A stretch of 13,195 bases of DNA from an uncultured euryarchaeote (GTDB taxonomy: Archaea; Thermoplasmatota; Poseidoniia; Poseidoniales; Thalassarchaeaceae). A program made the translations under genes and the position numbers. A model generated the notes under the pieces. That model was given only the letters and a program-made list of their open reading frames with translations, searched no databases and had not been told where the DNA came from. Within the stretch, counting starts at the first letter, position 1; every line of letters begins with the position of its first letter. The stretch is taken from the NCBI GenBank assembly GCA_937901365.1, contig CALCEF010000247.1:1-13195 (forward strand). Direction: 5' to 3'. Below, piece after piece: positions 1 to 8,000 of this stretch.

Positions 1-460
1 GTGCATTGATTTGGAATGGCACCAAATCAAAGGTTTCGAATGAGGGCGGGTGAACGATTGGCATGTCATTGGTTGTCTGCATCGTCGGGCATGCGACATT
101 TGCACCAGCACTCACACCCATGTATGGCATGCCTTCAGAAACTCGTTTTCGAACGATTTGAATCAGATTATTTTCATGCAAGCCTTTGGTCAAGAGGAAT
201 GTATTCCCCCCACCTACATAGAGCCCTTGAGCCTGTGTAATTGCTTCAAGTGGATTATCAAAGGTTTCAATCCCGCGTAGATTGACACCACTCGGAGCAG
301 AGAATCGGTTAATCCGAGATGTGTATTCCGCATGATTTGAAGAGGCATAAGGGATGAAAATGACCTCGTCACAACCGTCGAAATGCGCCCTCATTTCTTC
401 AAAATAGACTGAACGCCTTTCCTCACTTCTGAGGCCACCGCTACCCAATAGAAGTCTCAT
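1..460 (-). CDS. pepE: Peptidase E (alpha-aspartyl dipeptidase, family S51), 3' end cut by window edge
   Basis: The first 153 codons are visible; the C-terminal part lies beyond position 1 (the E. coli enzyme is 229 residues). Family S51 peptidase E is a cytoplasmic serine peptidase that cleaves dipeptides and some tripeptides with N-terminal aspartate. What I see: a Rossmann-like start (MRLLLGSGG), YVGGGNTF at residues 81-88, and the nucleophile elbow GVSAGANVACP at 115-125 with Ser117. TTNDMPIV follows at 129-136, so Asp132 sits 15 residues after the serine, matching the Ser120/Asp135 spacing of the Salmonella enzyme. PPSF and LVPFQIN also fit the family. The catalytic His should lie just past the edge. 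The ATG (458-460) overlaps the TGA of the HEAT-repeat gene as ATGA, so translation is probably coupled. It is the third gene of a minus-strand operon. Cyanophycinase shares the fold, but the NDMPIV segment favours peptidase E. Confidence 0.93.
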   Translation of the reverse strand, partial: MRLLLGSGGLRSEERRSVYFEEMRAHFDGCDEVIFIPYASSNHAEYTSRINRFSAPSGVNLRGIETFDNPLEAITQAQGLYVGGGNTFLLTKGLHENNLIQIVRKRVSEGMPYMGVSAGANVACPTMQTTNDMPIVHPPSFETFDLVPFQINA

Positions 461-1470
461 GCGTCATTCTCCAGCATCTTAGAATCTGCCACTAAACTAC
501 TAGCGGCCTGAGCAATAATCGGATTGGGGTCTTCAGCCAAAGTAGGCAATAAATCGAAAATGGCTTCGGAAATTTTCCTACCATGCAGATTTTCCAGAAC
601 CCTCGTTCGAGATACATCTTCTGCATTTTGCAATAGATTCAGTCGCATCTCGTCCGCTTTCGGTTCTCTTCGTGAACGGAGTAATCGAGGTAACAAAAGT
701 GGATCCTTGCTATTCATTGCAGCTGTATAGACATCATCCCATTCAAACCAATCAACGTCCTCCAGATGACTTGCAATCACTTTCCGAAGTGCAGGGTCGG
801 GTTCATGGCAGAGTTCGCAAATTGTGGAGGTGGATTGAGACCCGATCAGAGATGGTAATCGCAACTTTGCGGCTTTCAATCGAAGTGGTCCATCCAATAA
901 TTTGTCAACCGCCTCGGGATAATGGTTGATGGCGATCATCTGATCAAGGGCTGCCTCCCGAACTCGGGGATGAGGATCCGATAACATCGTCTCTAGGATT
1001 TCCGGATCGCCTGAATGAGAAATAGCCATCTTACGAATGGTGTGATCATCATTTTCAATGGCAACGGGAATGGTTCCCGAATCAACCTTGAGGCGAGAAC
1101 GCCATGCTTCTCTGATTACAGAACTTTCACTGTCTGAACAAAGTGTAGAGAGAATAGGGAGGGCATCAGAACCAATGCGTGGCGCCAATTCTGCTGCGAG
1201 TAACCTCAGGCGGACCTCTTCGCGTACAGAAAGTGAAACGATCACCTTGCGATGGGCACCGTCGACCCAGCGGCGGATTGCATCGATGGATTTCTCCACG
1301 AACCATTCATCTTCGTCATCCAGTAATTCAACAAATGTTGCAAGGGCAGCAGAATCATCAATCTCAAAAAGTCGGCGTACGGCCATTCGACGCTGGCGCA
1401 CATCCTTGTGCTTGAGGCGCGCAAGTTCATGTTGTAGCATGGGGCCCAAACATAGGAGGACGAGTCCCAT
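457..1470 (-). CDS. HEAT-repeat protein of unknown specific role
   Basis: This 337-residue protein is predicted to be all-helical, with repeated helix pairs of HEAT type. Examples are HKDVRQRRMAVRRLFEID (21-38), DEWFVEKSIDAIRRWVD (54-70), SSVIREAWRSRL (116-127), PHPRVREAALDQMIAI (166-181), EPDPALRKVIASHL (223-236) and PNPIIAQAASSLV (315-327). The D/P-x-x-V-R-x-x-A pattern is typical of HEAT and PBS-lyase-like repeats, which form curved scaffolds for protein binding. No catalytic motif is visible. It lies 9 nt downstream of the methyltransferase gene and overlaps the peptidase E start by 4 nt, so the three are probably co-transcribed. I see no clear ribosome binding site. The first ten residues (MGLVLLCLGP) are hydrophobic and unlike the rest, so the true start may be Met11 (ATG at 1438-1440), giving a cytoplasmic 327-residue protein. 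The class is secure; the partner and function are unknown. Confidence 0.85.
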   Translation of the reverse strand: MGLVLLCLGPMLQHELARLKHKDVRQRRMAVRRLFEIDDSAALATFVELLDDEDEWFVEKSIDAIRRWVDGAHRKVIVSLSVREEVRLRLLAAELAPRIGSDALPILSTLCSDSESSVIREAWRSRLKVDSGTIPVAIENDDHTIRKMAISHSGDPEILETMLSDPHPRVREAALDQMIAINHYPEAVDKLLDGPLRLKAAKLRLPSLIGSQSTSTICELCHEPDPALRKVIASHLEDVDWFEWDDVYTAAMNSKDPLLLPRLLRSRREPKADEMRLNLLQNAEDVSRTRVLENLHGRKISEAIFDLLPTLAEDPNPIIAQAASSLVADSKMLENDA

Positions 1471-1479
1471 GTATAGCGT

Positions 1480-2535
1480 TCACGGGACGAGGTCGCTGTG
1501 ACGGCCGAAGCCACCAATCGGCTCTTCGTCATCTTCGGCATCCGGTCGACCAGGTTGCATTAATCTCACATCGACCAAAGTGATGAGCAATTGCCAAACG
1601 TCACCTAGCCAATCCATTTCTGCATTGAGTAAATCTGCAACAGGATGGACCTCATCGATCCACGCATCCGAATCCATCGCCCAAGGTGGTTCATCTTCTA
1701 GGTTCGGTGGTTCAGGTAATGGTTCGATATTATCGGGCAAGGCTTCAAGAGATGCTGAAAGATGGTTCAGCCTTTGCAATATTTCATCATTGAACATGCC
1801 AATTTCATCACCCAATATCGCTCCCTCTCGAAGCAATTCAGCGAGTGTTTTTGCAGACAGAGGTTCGGGTTCTGTATCTGCTATATCGACAGGGCCGAAC
1901 AAAACACCGCCAAGATCGGTGTCCAACCAACCTTCAGGAATTCGTTCGCGTTTGAGAAGATGCTGCGAAAAACGACCGCCGATTGGGGCGATGGTGAATC
2001 CTCCGTCAACTATTCTAGATTCGAGCCAATTGGGAAGTGATTCGAGGGACCCTGTAACCAACACACGATCAAGTGGCTCTGGAAGTTGGGGGGGACAGTG
2101 TGACAACTGGCGCATTTTTCTCACACGCACAGTATGTGTTTCTGTCACTGTGGAAATCCTTTCACGAACATGATCTACGACTTCTCTTGACGGATCGACG
2201 ACAACCACACCTCCTTCAGGACCAACGATGTGTGCGATTAGAGCTGCAATATACCCGCCTTTGGCGCCCAAGATGAGAACCTCTTGGCCAGGGGAAAGTT
2301 CGAGGTGGTACAACATTTTGGCAATCATATGTGGAGCTGAAATTGTCTTGACACCGCCTTTACTTGTCTCAAGAAAAACAAGAGGTCGATCATGCCAAAA
2401 TGGTTCCAACTCATAATCGGTGTATTCGCCAACATCCACTGACCGCATTGCGGCAGAAATGCTGGAATTCATCGGAACTCCGGCCTTTTGAAGCCTCTCA
2501 ATGAGACGTCGTGTGTGCCGCGCGTGCTCGACCAT
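1480..2535 (-). CDS. Protein-L-isoaspartate O-methyltransferase homologue with altered SAM motif and C-terminal extension
   Basis: Residues 1 to about 215 follow the PCMT order: an N-terminal helix with LIERLQKAGV, HDRPL (48-52), the substrate-region motif TISAPHM (64-70), motif I VLILGAKGGY (86-95), post-I VVVDPSREVVDHVRERI (111-127), motif II LDRVLVTGSLESLP (155-168) and GGFTIAPIGG (178-187). PCMTs use S-adenosylmethionine to methylate isoaspartyl residues in aged proteins and so start their repair. Here the usual motif I (VLEIGTGSGY) has lost its acidic residue and its middle glycine, so cofactor binding may differ or be lost. A further 135 or so residues, rich in acidic residues and proline (for example EPLPEPPNLEDEPPW), are not part of a standard PCMT, which usually has 210-230 residues. 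I chose the ATG at 2535 because GGAG lies 4 nt upstream. An in-frame TTG at 2562 would add nine residues but has no such site. It is the first gene of the minus-strand operon. The fold is well supported; PCMT activity is uncertain. Confidence 0.8.
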   Translation of the reverse strand: MVEHARHTRRLIERLQKAGVPMNSSISAAMRSVDVGEYTDYELEPFWHDRPLVFLETSKGGVKTISAPHMIAKMLYHLELSPGQEVLILGAKGGYIAALIAHIVGPEGGVVVVDPSREVVDHVRERISTVTETHTVRVRKMRQLSHCPPQLPEPLDRVLVTGSLESLPNWLESRIVDGGFTIAPIGGRFSQHLLKRERIPEGWLDTDLGGVLFGPVDIADTEPEPLSAKTLAELLREGAILGDEIGMFNDEILQRLNHLSASLEALPDNIEPLPEPPNLEDEPPWAMDSDAWIDEVHPVADLLNAEMDWLGDVWQLLITLVDVRLMQPGRPDAEDDEEPIGGFGRHSDLVP

Positions 2536-2539
2536 TGAA

Positions 2540-2543
2540 CTCC
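2540..2543 (-). promoter_or_regulatory. Shine-Dalgarno GGAG for the PCMT homologue
   Basis: On the minus strand the sequence reads GGAGTTCAATG, so GGAG is 4 nt before the ATG at 2533-2535. It is the best ribosome binding site near this gene and decides the start over the upstream TTG at 2560-2562. Confidence 0.5.
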
Positions 2544-2614
2544 GATTTCTCTCCTCACTCAAAAGGCTGCGGTGGGGTTCACCTCATATCCCCAAACCTC
2601 TCGCGTTCATTCAC

Positions 2615-2687
2615 GGGTCCGTGGTCTAGCGGTTATGACGTCGCCCTTACAAGGCGAATATCACCAGTTCAAATCTGGTCGGTCCCA
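2615..2687 (+). tRNA. tRNA-Val (anticodon TAC)
   Basis: A full cloverleaf can be drawn over 73 nt. Acceptor arms are GGGTCCG (2615-2621) and CGGTCCC (2680-2686). The D arm is 2624-2639 with loop AGCGGTTA. The anticodon stem is TCGCC/GGCGA with loop CTTACAA, giving anticodon TAC at 2648-2650, which reads GUA and related valine codons. The variable loop is ATATC, the T stem ACCAG/CTGGT encloses TTCAAAT, and the discriminator base is A2687. CCA is not encoded and must be added by the CCA-adding enzyme. There is no intron. Acceptor pair 4-69 is T-T, a mismatch in an otherwise perfect stem. The 3' end directly abuts the stop codon of the opposing CinA-type gene. A weak AT-rich CATAT at 2585-2589 is about 28 nt upstream and could be the TATA element. 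Confidence 0.95.
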
Positions 2688-3428
2688 CTACTGCTCTTCT
2701 ACCCATTCGGCGTCATCGCCAAGGGCATCTTTGTCCTGCTCTTCAAGGGTCGTTGCCACTTTTTCGGTGGTCCACACGGTATTATCCTTCCACGTATCCA
2801 AATCGGGATTGATCGACGAAAGTGCCTGAGAAAGATCCAATTCTATGACCTCTCCTTCAGTGACTTCGGCCTCAGCAGCAATTCGGACCGCTTCAATCCG
2901 TCCAAAGTGTGCATCCCATGCCTGAATGGCCTTCTGCATGGCGAAAATGACGAATGAGTGTTTATTGGAGGCGCGATCACCTCCACCAAACTCCCCGCGA
3001 CGAACCAGATATGATTCACCGACACAAACTGCAACGTAAACCGTCCCTACGGGTTTGCCGTCTGTCCCTCCACTAGGGCCGGCTACACCTGTAACAGAAA
3101 TACTGACGCCACTACCTGATGACAACTGTGCACCCTGTGCCATTCCAAGTGCTACATCGTGGCTAACGGCTCCGCGTTTTTCCAACTTTTTTGGATTCAC
3201 ACCCAATAGTGAGATTTTGGATTCATTGGAATAGGTCACCCAACCTTGCGTGAACCATTCGGATGCGCCTGAGATGTCTGTGAAACTACTGGCTAGCAAA
3301 CCACCTGTGCAGGATTCGGCGATGGACAGGCTCCACCCTTGCTTCTTCAGGCGACGGACAAGCCGCGCCGCGAGCATGGAGGCTTCCTCACTCACGTACA
3401 GACGGCCCCAGCGGCTGTTCTTAGGCAT
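2688..3428 (-). CDS. pncC: Stand-alone CinA C-terminal domain protein (nicotinamide-nucleotide amidase, PncC type)
   Basis: Residues about 18-172 match the CinA C-terminal domain, which in PncC deamidates nicotinamide mononucleotide to nicotinic acid mononucleotide in the cytoplasmic pyridine-nucleotide cycle. Visible motifs are SIAESCTGGLLASSFTDISG (35-54) with the conserved Ser in ESCTGG, WVTYSNESKISLLGV (63-77), GAVSHDVALGMAQGA (86-100), SVTGVAGPSGGTDGKPVGTV (111-130) and FGGGDRASNK (147-156). The N-terminal molybdopterin-binding-like domain of full CinA is absent. A tail of about 75 residues (172-246), ending acidic (ALGDDAEWVEEQ), goes beyond the usual 160-residue domain and is not recognised. 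Start choice: the ATG at 3428 has a TATA-like CATATTA 21-27 nt upstream, which would suit a leaderless mRNA. Met18 (ATG at 3375-3377, preceded by GAGG) is an alternative start closer to the domain edge. The gene is divergent from DP1, and its stop codon touches the tRNA 3' end. Confidence 0.9.
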   Translation of the reverse strand: MPKNSRWGRLYVSEEASMLAARLVRRLKKQGWSLSIAESCTGGLLASSFTDISGASEWFTQGWVTYSNESKISLLGVNPKKLEKRGAVSHDVALGMAQGAQLSSGSGVSISVTGVAGPSGGTDGKPVGTVYVAVCVGESYLVRRGEFGGGDRASNKHSFVIFAMQKAIQAWDAHFGRIEAVRIAAEAEVTEGEVIELDLSQALSSINPDLDTWKDNTVWTTEKVATTLEEQDKDALGDDAEWVEEQ

Positions 3429-3448
3429 GCCGACTGCTTTTCTATGGG

Positions 3449-3455
3449 TAATATG
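3449..3455 (-). promoter_or_regulatory. Candidate TATA box for the CinA-type gene
   Basis: The minus strand reads CATATTA at 21-27 nt before the ATG at 3428. That is where an archaeal TATA box sits for a transcript starting at or next to the start codon. No strong upstream BRE is visible, so this is a positional inference. Confidence 0.35.
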
Positions 3456-3472
3456 CGCCCCTATGTGGCGCA
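3454..3472. repeat. Inverted repeat TGCGCC-N7-GGCGCA in the pncC/DP1 divergent spacer
   Basis: Perfect 6-bp arms (3454-3459 and 3467-3472) are separated by 7 nt within the 81-bp spacer between the divergent starts. It overlaps the edge of the candidate TATA box of the minus-strand gene and lies about 40-55 nt upstream of the DP1 start. A dyad there could be an operator for either gene, or chance. Confidence 0.4.
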
Positions 3473-3509
3473 GTAATGCCTTTGAACGGTCGCGTCAGGG
3501 TAAGGGCTT

Positions 3510-5054
3510 GTGAGCGAGACTGAATGGGGCGAAATCTACCGAAAGGTGATGGCAGCGGGCTTGATTCCAGCTCGCTCAGTTCGCGAACGGTTGCTCGCAT
3601 TACCCTCTATTGAGCCATTATTGCAAGCCGCAGAAGCAGCAGGGAGCAAGGGTATGCTCGACGAAACATTGCTGGATTCTCTGCTATCGAAAACAGAAAC
3701 CACTGTGGTTGCACGTACAATTGCTCCAATCGCCGAACCGGAACCTGTTGCAGCGCCGAGAATTCACAATCTCGAACATTACAAATTGTCTGATTTCCCT
3801 ATGGAAGCAAAGGACATAGATGCTGAAATCACTGTGCATTTTGACATCACTGGAAAAAGTGTAACAGAGGGCAAGAAAGAGGATATTCAATCATGTTTTA
3901 ACGATCGTTTGAAGCAAATTCGGCGCTTAATTTTAGATCGAAATCTTCCTAATCGCCCCATCGCAATCAATGAGGCGGTCCGGAATAAGAAGCAATATTC
4001 GGGACGAGGTAATGATTTCACCATCATTGGCTTGGTCAAGGAATCCAGCAACACGAAAAATGGACACCTTCGATTCTGGCTGGAAGATTCTACTGGTGAA
4101 GTGGCTTGTATGCTGATGCAACGAGATGAAGATGACCCCAGTCAGAAAATTGTTCATGCAGGGTTGATGAATGATGATGTCATTGGTGTCACGGGAACAT
4201 TCAATCAAACAGGTGATATGATTTATGCTGATGATATTCACTTCCCTTCCCTTTCACAACATCAACGGCGTACAGCAGGTGAAGACCGGGCTGTCAGTGC
4301 TGCATTTATCTCAGACTTGCACCTTGGTAGCAAAACCTTCCTCGAACCTCAATGGCACAAGATGATTCGATGGTTTCACGATGATCCACTGGCCAAAACC
4401 ATTCGATATCTGGTCATCAGTGGCGACGGTGTAGATGGTGTGGGAATTTATCCGGGCCAAGACAGGCATCTCAGCATCACAGATTTGTTCAACCAATATT
4501 CTCGATTGGGAGAAATGTTGCAAGAATTACCGGATTGGGTAGAAGTTCTTCTCTTGCCTGGTAACCACGATGCAGTACGTCCTGCTGAACCTCAGCCGGC
4601 AATCGATCCTGAATTGCAAACCGATTACAACAATACGGTGTTTGTTGGCAACCCCTGTGATTTCAGTTTACACGGGGTGCGGGTTCTTTCCTACCATGGT
4701 GTTTCAATCATGGATTTCGTATCCAGCCTAAGGACGGTCACATTTGAGACACCTGAAGCAGCCATGCGTGCGATGATTGACAGACGGCACCTCGCTCCAT
4801 CTTGGGGGGGAAAGACACCATTGTCACCCGAACCTGAAGATCGATTGGTCATTCAAGAAATCCCTGACATCTTTGTCACAGGACACGTTCACGGACACCA
4901 CACTGAGACCTACAAAGGTGTCAACCTAGTTCACAGCAGTACGTGGCAGGACCAAACGGATTACCAGCGCATGTTGGGATTCCAGCCAAAGCCCTGTATC
5001 CTGACGGTGGTCAATTTACACACTCACGCAATAGCCTCGATTCCATTCGTCTAG
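3510..5054 (+). CDS. dp1: DNA polymerase D (polymerase II) small subunit DP1, 3'-5' exonuclease
   Basis: DP1 pairs with the large subunit DP2 to form the D-family replicative polymerase of archaea; DP1 carries the Mn-dependent proofreading exonuclease. Layout: a short N-terminal helical segment (1-60) and low-complexity linker (60-90), an OB-fold at about 168-250 (FTIIGLVKESS, RFWLEDSTGEVACML, DDVIGVTGTF), then a calcineurin-like phosphoesterase domain at 262-514. The metal-ligand motifs are all present: SDLHLG (268-273), GDGVDG (305-310), LPGNHD (349-354), SYHG (394-397) and TGHVHGHH (457-464). The segment NLVHSSTWQDQTDYQ near the C-terminus is also DP1-like. At 514 residues it is shorter than Pyrococcus DP1 (about 610), mainly at the N-terminus. 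The start is GTG at 3510, preceded by the purine-rich AAGGGC. The TAG stop shares CTAG with the opposing gene. The large subunit is not in the window. Confidence 0.96.
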   Translation: MSETEWGEIYRKVMAAGLIPARSVRERLLALPSIEPLLQAAEAAGSKGMLDETLLDSLLSKTETTVVARTIAPIAEPEPVAAPRIHNLEHYKLSDFPMEAKDIDAEITVHFDITGKSVTEGKKEDIQSCFNDRLKQIRRLILDRNLPNRPIAINEAVRNKKQYSGRGNDFTIIGLVKESSNTKNGHLRFWLEDSTGEVACMLMQRDEDDPSQKIVHAGLMNDDVIGVTGTFNQTGDMIYADDIHFPSLSQHQRRTAGEDRAVSAAFISDLHLGSKTFLEPQWHKMIRWFHDDPLAKTIRYLVISGDGVDGVGIYPGQDRHLSITDLFNQYSRLGEMLQELPDWVEVLLLPGNHDAVRPAEPQPAIDPELQTDYNNTVFVGNPCDFSLHGVRVLSYHGVSIMDFVSSLRTVTFETPEAAMRAMIDRRHLAPSWGGKTPLSPEPEDRLVIQEIPDIFVTGHVHGHHTETYKGVNLVHSSTWQDQTDYQRMLGFQPKPCILTVVNLHTHAIASIPFV

Positions 5055-8000
5055 TCTTCGAACAAGTCGTCCTCAATGGGTGTTGTATAGTCCAACTCAT
5101 ACTTGCGTGTGCGGATGAATGCCACGAGAATCATCAGCACCACGAGGAGGAGGGCGATCTGAACCACCGGATCCCCGAAGAGAGAGCCGATGTCTGCTTT
5201 CTCATCAGAACCGTCCTCAGTTACACTTGGATTTGTACCTTCATCGGGCGGCGGTGTGGAGGTGTCTTCCTCTGCAATTGTGAATTCCACACTAGATGCG
5301 TTTGAATTGCCTGATGCATCGGTGGTGGTGACTGTTAGCGTATGTGTTTCAAGCGCAGGAAGGCTCGGAGATGGAACAATTGTCAAATCGTGATTTTTGC
5401 GAAGTGCGACTGTGTCTCCGGTGAAAATCTGACCTGAAACCTCGATGGATTCAGTCGCTTCCTCACTGGTATACCATGTCACTCGAAGTGAGCCCCCTTC
5501 AAGGACTTCAACGGCGAGATTCAGTACCTCTGGAGGTGTCGTATCCGTTTCTGTGGATGTGTTGAATGAGATCTCCATTGGAGGTGCATCCACAACCGAA
5601 ATCGTGCAGGTGTAGGTAGTGCCGGCTGACAGTTGACTCACCTGTAATGCATGAGATAGTGCAGGCACCATTGTCTCAAACGAGTTGTTGGCACAAGTGA
5701 CTGTTCCATTGTCTGCCTTGGTTGTCGACCACGACACAATCGCGGAAGAGGAAGTGATGCTTGATACCCCCACGCCAAACACCTGTTGTGCGACCTCAGG
5801 TAGCTCAATTCCTGTAAGGACGGCATAGGTTTGGGAGTCCACATCGTAGGAATTGAGCATTGCAGATTGGTCCGTCGAATTTTCAAGTACCATGTCGATG
5901 ATGTTCGGGTCGTAATCTCGGCCATCGACAGTGCTGGGGTCTGCACCACCCCCTAATCTCCAAGTCTTGGCTTCCGCATCGACATCTCGCCACTTACCCG
6001 TGCCAAAGCCATCCTGTGAGCCGGCGACGATGATGAATCTGTAATTGGGAATATTTTCACCGATGACATTCTTGGATACCGTGATTGTGATTGTCTTGGA
6101 ATCCTTGTCAGATGAGACTTCGATTCCTTTGGCACTGGTCTCACCGGTACTGGCACTGACCGATTTGACCGCACCTGGTTCACCGGTTACTGAGACGGCG
6201 ACCTCCCATGCCCAATCATCGTGCGCAACCGCATAAGCCCCATCAAGAAGTTCGGTTTCACCATAGGTTGTTTCGCCTTGATCGACATAGATTTGCACAA
6301 TTTGGTGACTGAATCCGTTGGCTAATCCCCAGTAATCAGTCATCTCGGCAAACGAGACCTCGAAGCGAGCATTCCATTCGCTTTGACTGACCTTTAGATG
6401 TGTGATGTCGAATAGACCAGAGCCGGGTGCGAAGTCGCCTGCCAGTGGATAGGTGTAATCGCCATCACCGGTTTCATCACCGACCGCATCCTCAATGTCG
6501 AGCAATGTCACCCATTCTTCCAAATCGGGCATGATCATTTCTGCAGGTGCAGGTGGAGCGATTTCAACGTCAGTACCATCTCCATAGGCGAAGGAATTTT
6601 GCCAACTGGTCACCACTTTGACTCTGGTCGAATATCGAGGTGCAAGCCCAAGGTCAGACCATGGAATTTGGAATTCAAAGACTTCGTCAGCTGCACATCC
6701 ACCGAGAATCGACTGGCCAGCCAAATTCCAGCGTTCAGAATCGCCAATCTTCCCTTTTGCTTCGAATAGATCGTACTTTGCTCGGCCATCTTCCCACAAC
6801 TCACCGAAGTTGAAGGAAATCATGTTCTTGGCAGGGAAACCGAGCACCGTGTTGCCGTAATAGGTTCTGAAATTAGTCTCAACCTCGTTGAAGTTGATTG
6901 CATTGGGTTGCATGAAATAGATGGAGACATCGGGCGAGGCAGCCAAATCCATCGTTTCCCAATCTTGTGGAGTACTACCAAGATCCACACGTACGTAGAC
7001 GTTGGAGGCATCATACCCAAGATGGAATGACTCTATGTCCAACAACTCGTCATCGATACCAGCGTCGTACATTGCAGCACCATCCCATTCACCCGGTAGG
7101 GCAATGCCGTCAATCATCGGTTCAATGACTCCTCCATAGGGAGTTTCTGGTAGAGCGGGGTTGGTCCACAAGTCGAGCAGGTATGGTGGAAGGTCGATAT
7201 TGACCGCACGATAAACGTTGGAGAGATGTACCTTGAAAAGAACGTCCCACATCTCGTCATAACCGCTGTCTTGATCGAGTCCATACCACCAAAACCAGTC
7301 ACTTCCCTCTGCAATGTAGAGGCTCTCCCAAGCAGCCGCTAGGCCAGCATCATCGGGGTTTTCTGCCTCAAAGGCTACCAAAGCTTGCCGCGCCTCTGCA
7401 AGTCGTTGCCAAGCAAGGCTTTCATCGGCCTCTCCTGCCCATGTTGAGAGGGTGCCATCAATCCATGAACCCGTGCCGATGACATCGATTTCCGGTAAGG
7501 TGAGATTCTTCTCAAGGAACTCGCCGGGTGTAGTGGTAACAACAGTGGGATGTGTACTCAAGCGACCAAACCATTCTTCGGTAAATGGTCGACCATTGTC
7601 CTGGTGCTGGAATTCAGACATGAACATCCAGTTTTCACCATCCAGAGCTACTGTCAGGAGGTGTTCACTGGGATCTTTGCCTTCATCCAACAATTGCTGA
7701 CGAATGTTGTCACAATATGCAAGGAAATCCGAGACTGCAGCCTCTGGTGTCATCGTCCCATATTGGAAAGCGATTCGGTCGCTGATGACTCGATCCCTGA
7801 AAATGGTTGCAACATCTCCCACCATCCAAGGTGTCGCAAGGTTCGATGCGACGGATACATCGATGGTCTGCCCCGACATGTCGGTCGATTCCTCTAGGTT
7901 GATTTCGTCTGTAACCATCCATTCGATCCCGACATCGGCCACGGGTTGAACCATGTCTGGAGATACCGATTGTTCACTGGGCCACATGCCTACCGGACGG

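Noticed and set aside
2536..2562. TTG start nine codons upstream for the PCMT homologue
   Set aside because: There is no ribosome binding site before it, whereas the ATG at 2535 has GGAG at 4 nt. It is kept only as an alternative.
2615..2687. tRNA as an integration site for a mobile element
   Set aside because: No integrase, no direct repeat of the tRNA 3' end and no composition shift are visible in the window; flanking genes are housekeeping.
2511..2957. Plus-strand frame running through the tRNA and the CinA-type gene
   Set aside because: It crosses a well-supported tRNA and is antisense to conserved coding sequence; the translation shows no family motif.
6610..7314. Several 60-80 residue frames on both strands inside the GH57 gene
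   Set aside because: They lie within a continuous 1491-codon frame with recognisable domains throughout, and none has a start signal or motif of its own.
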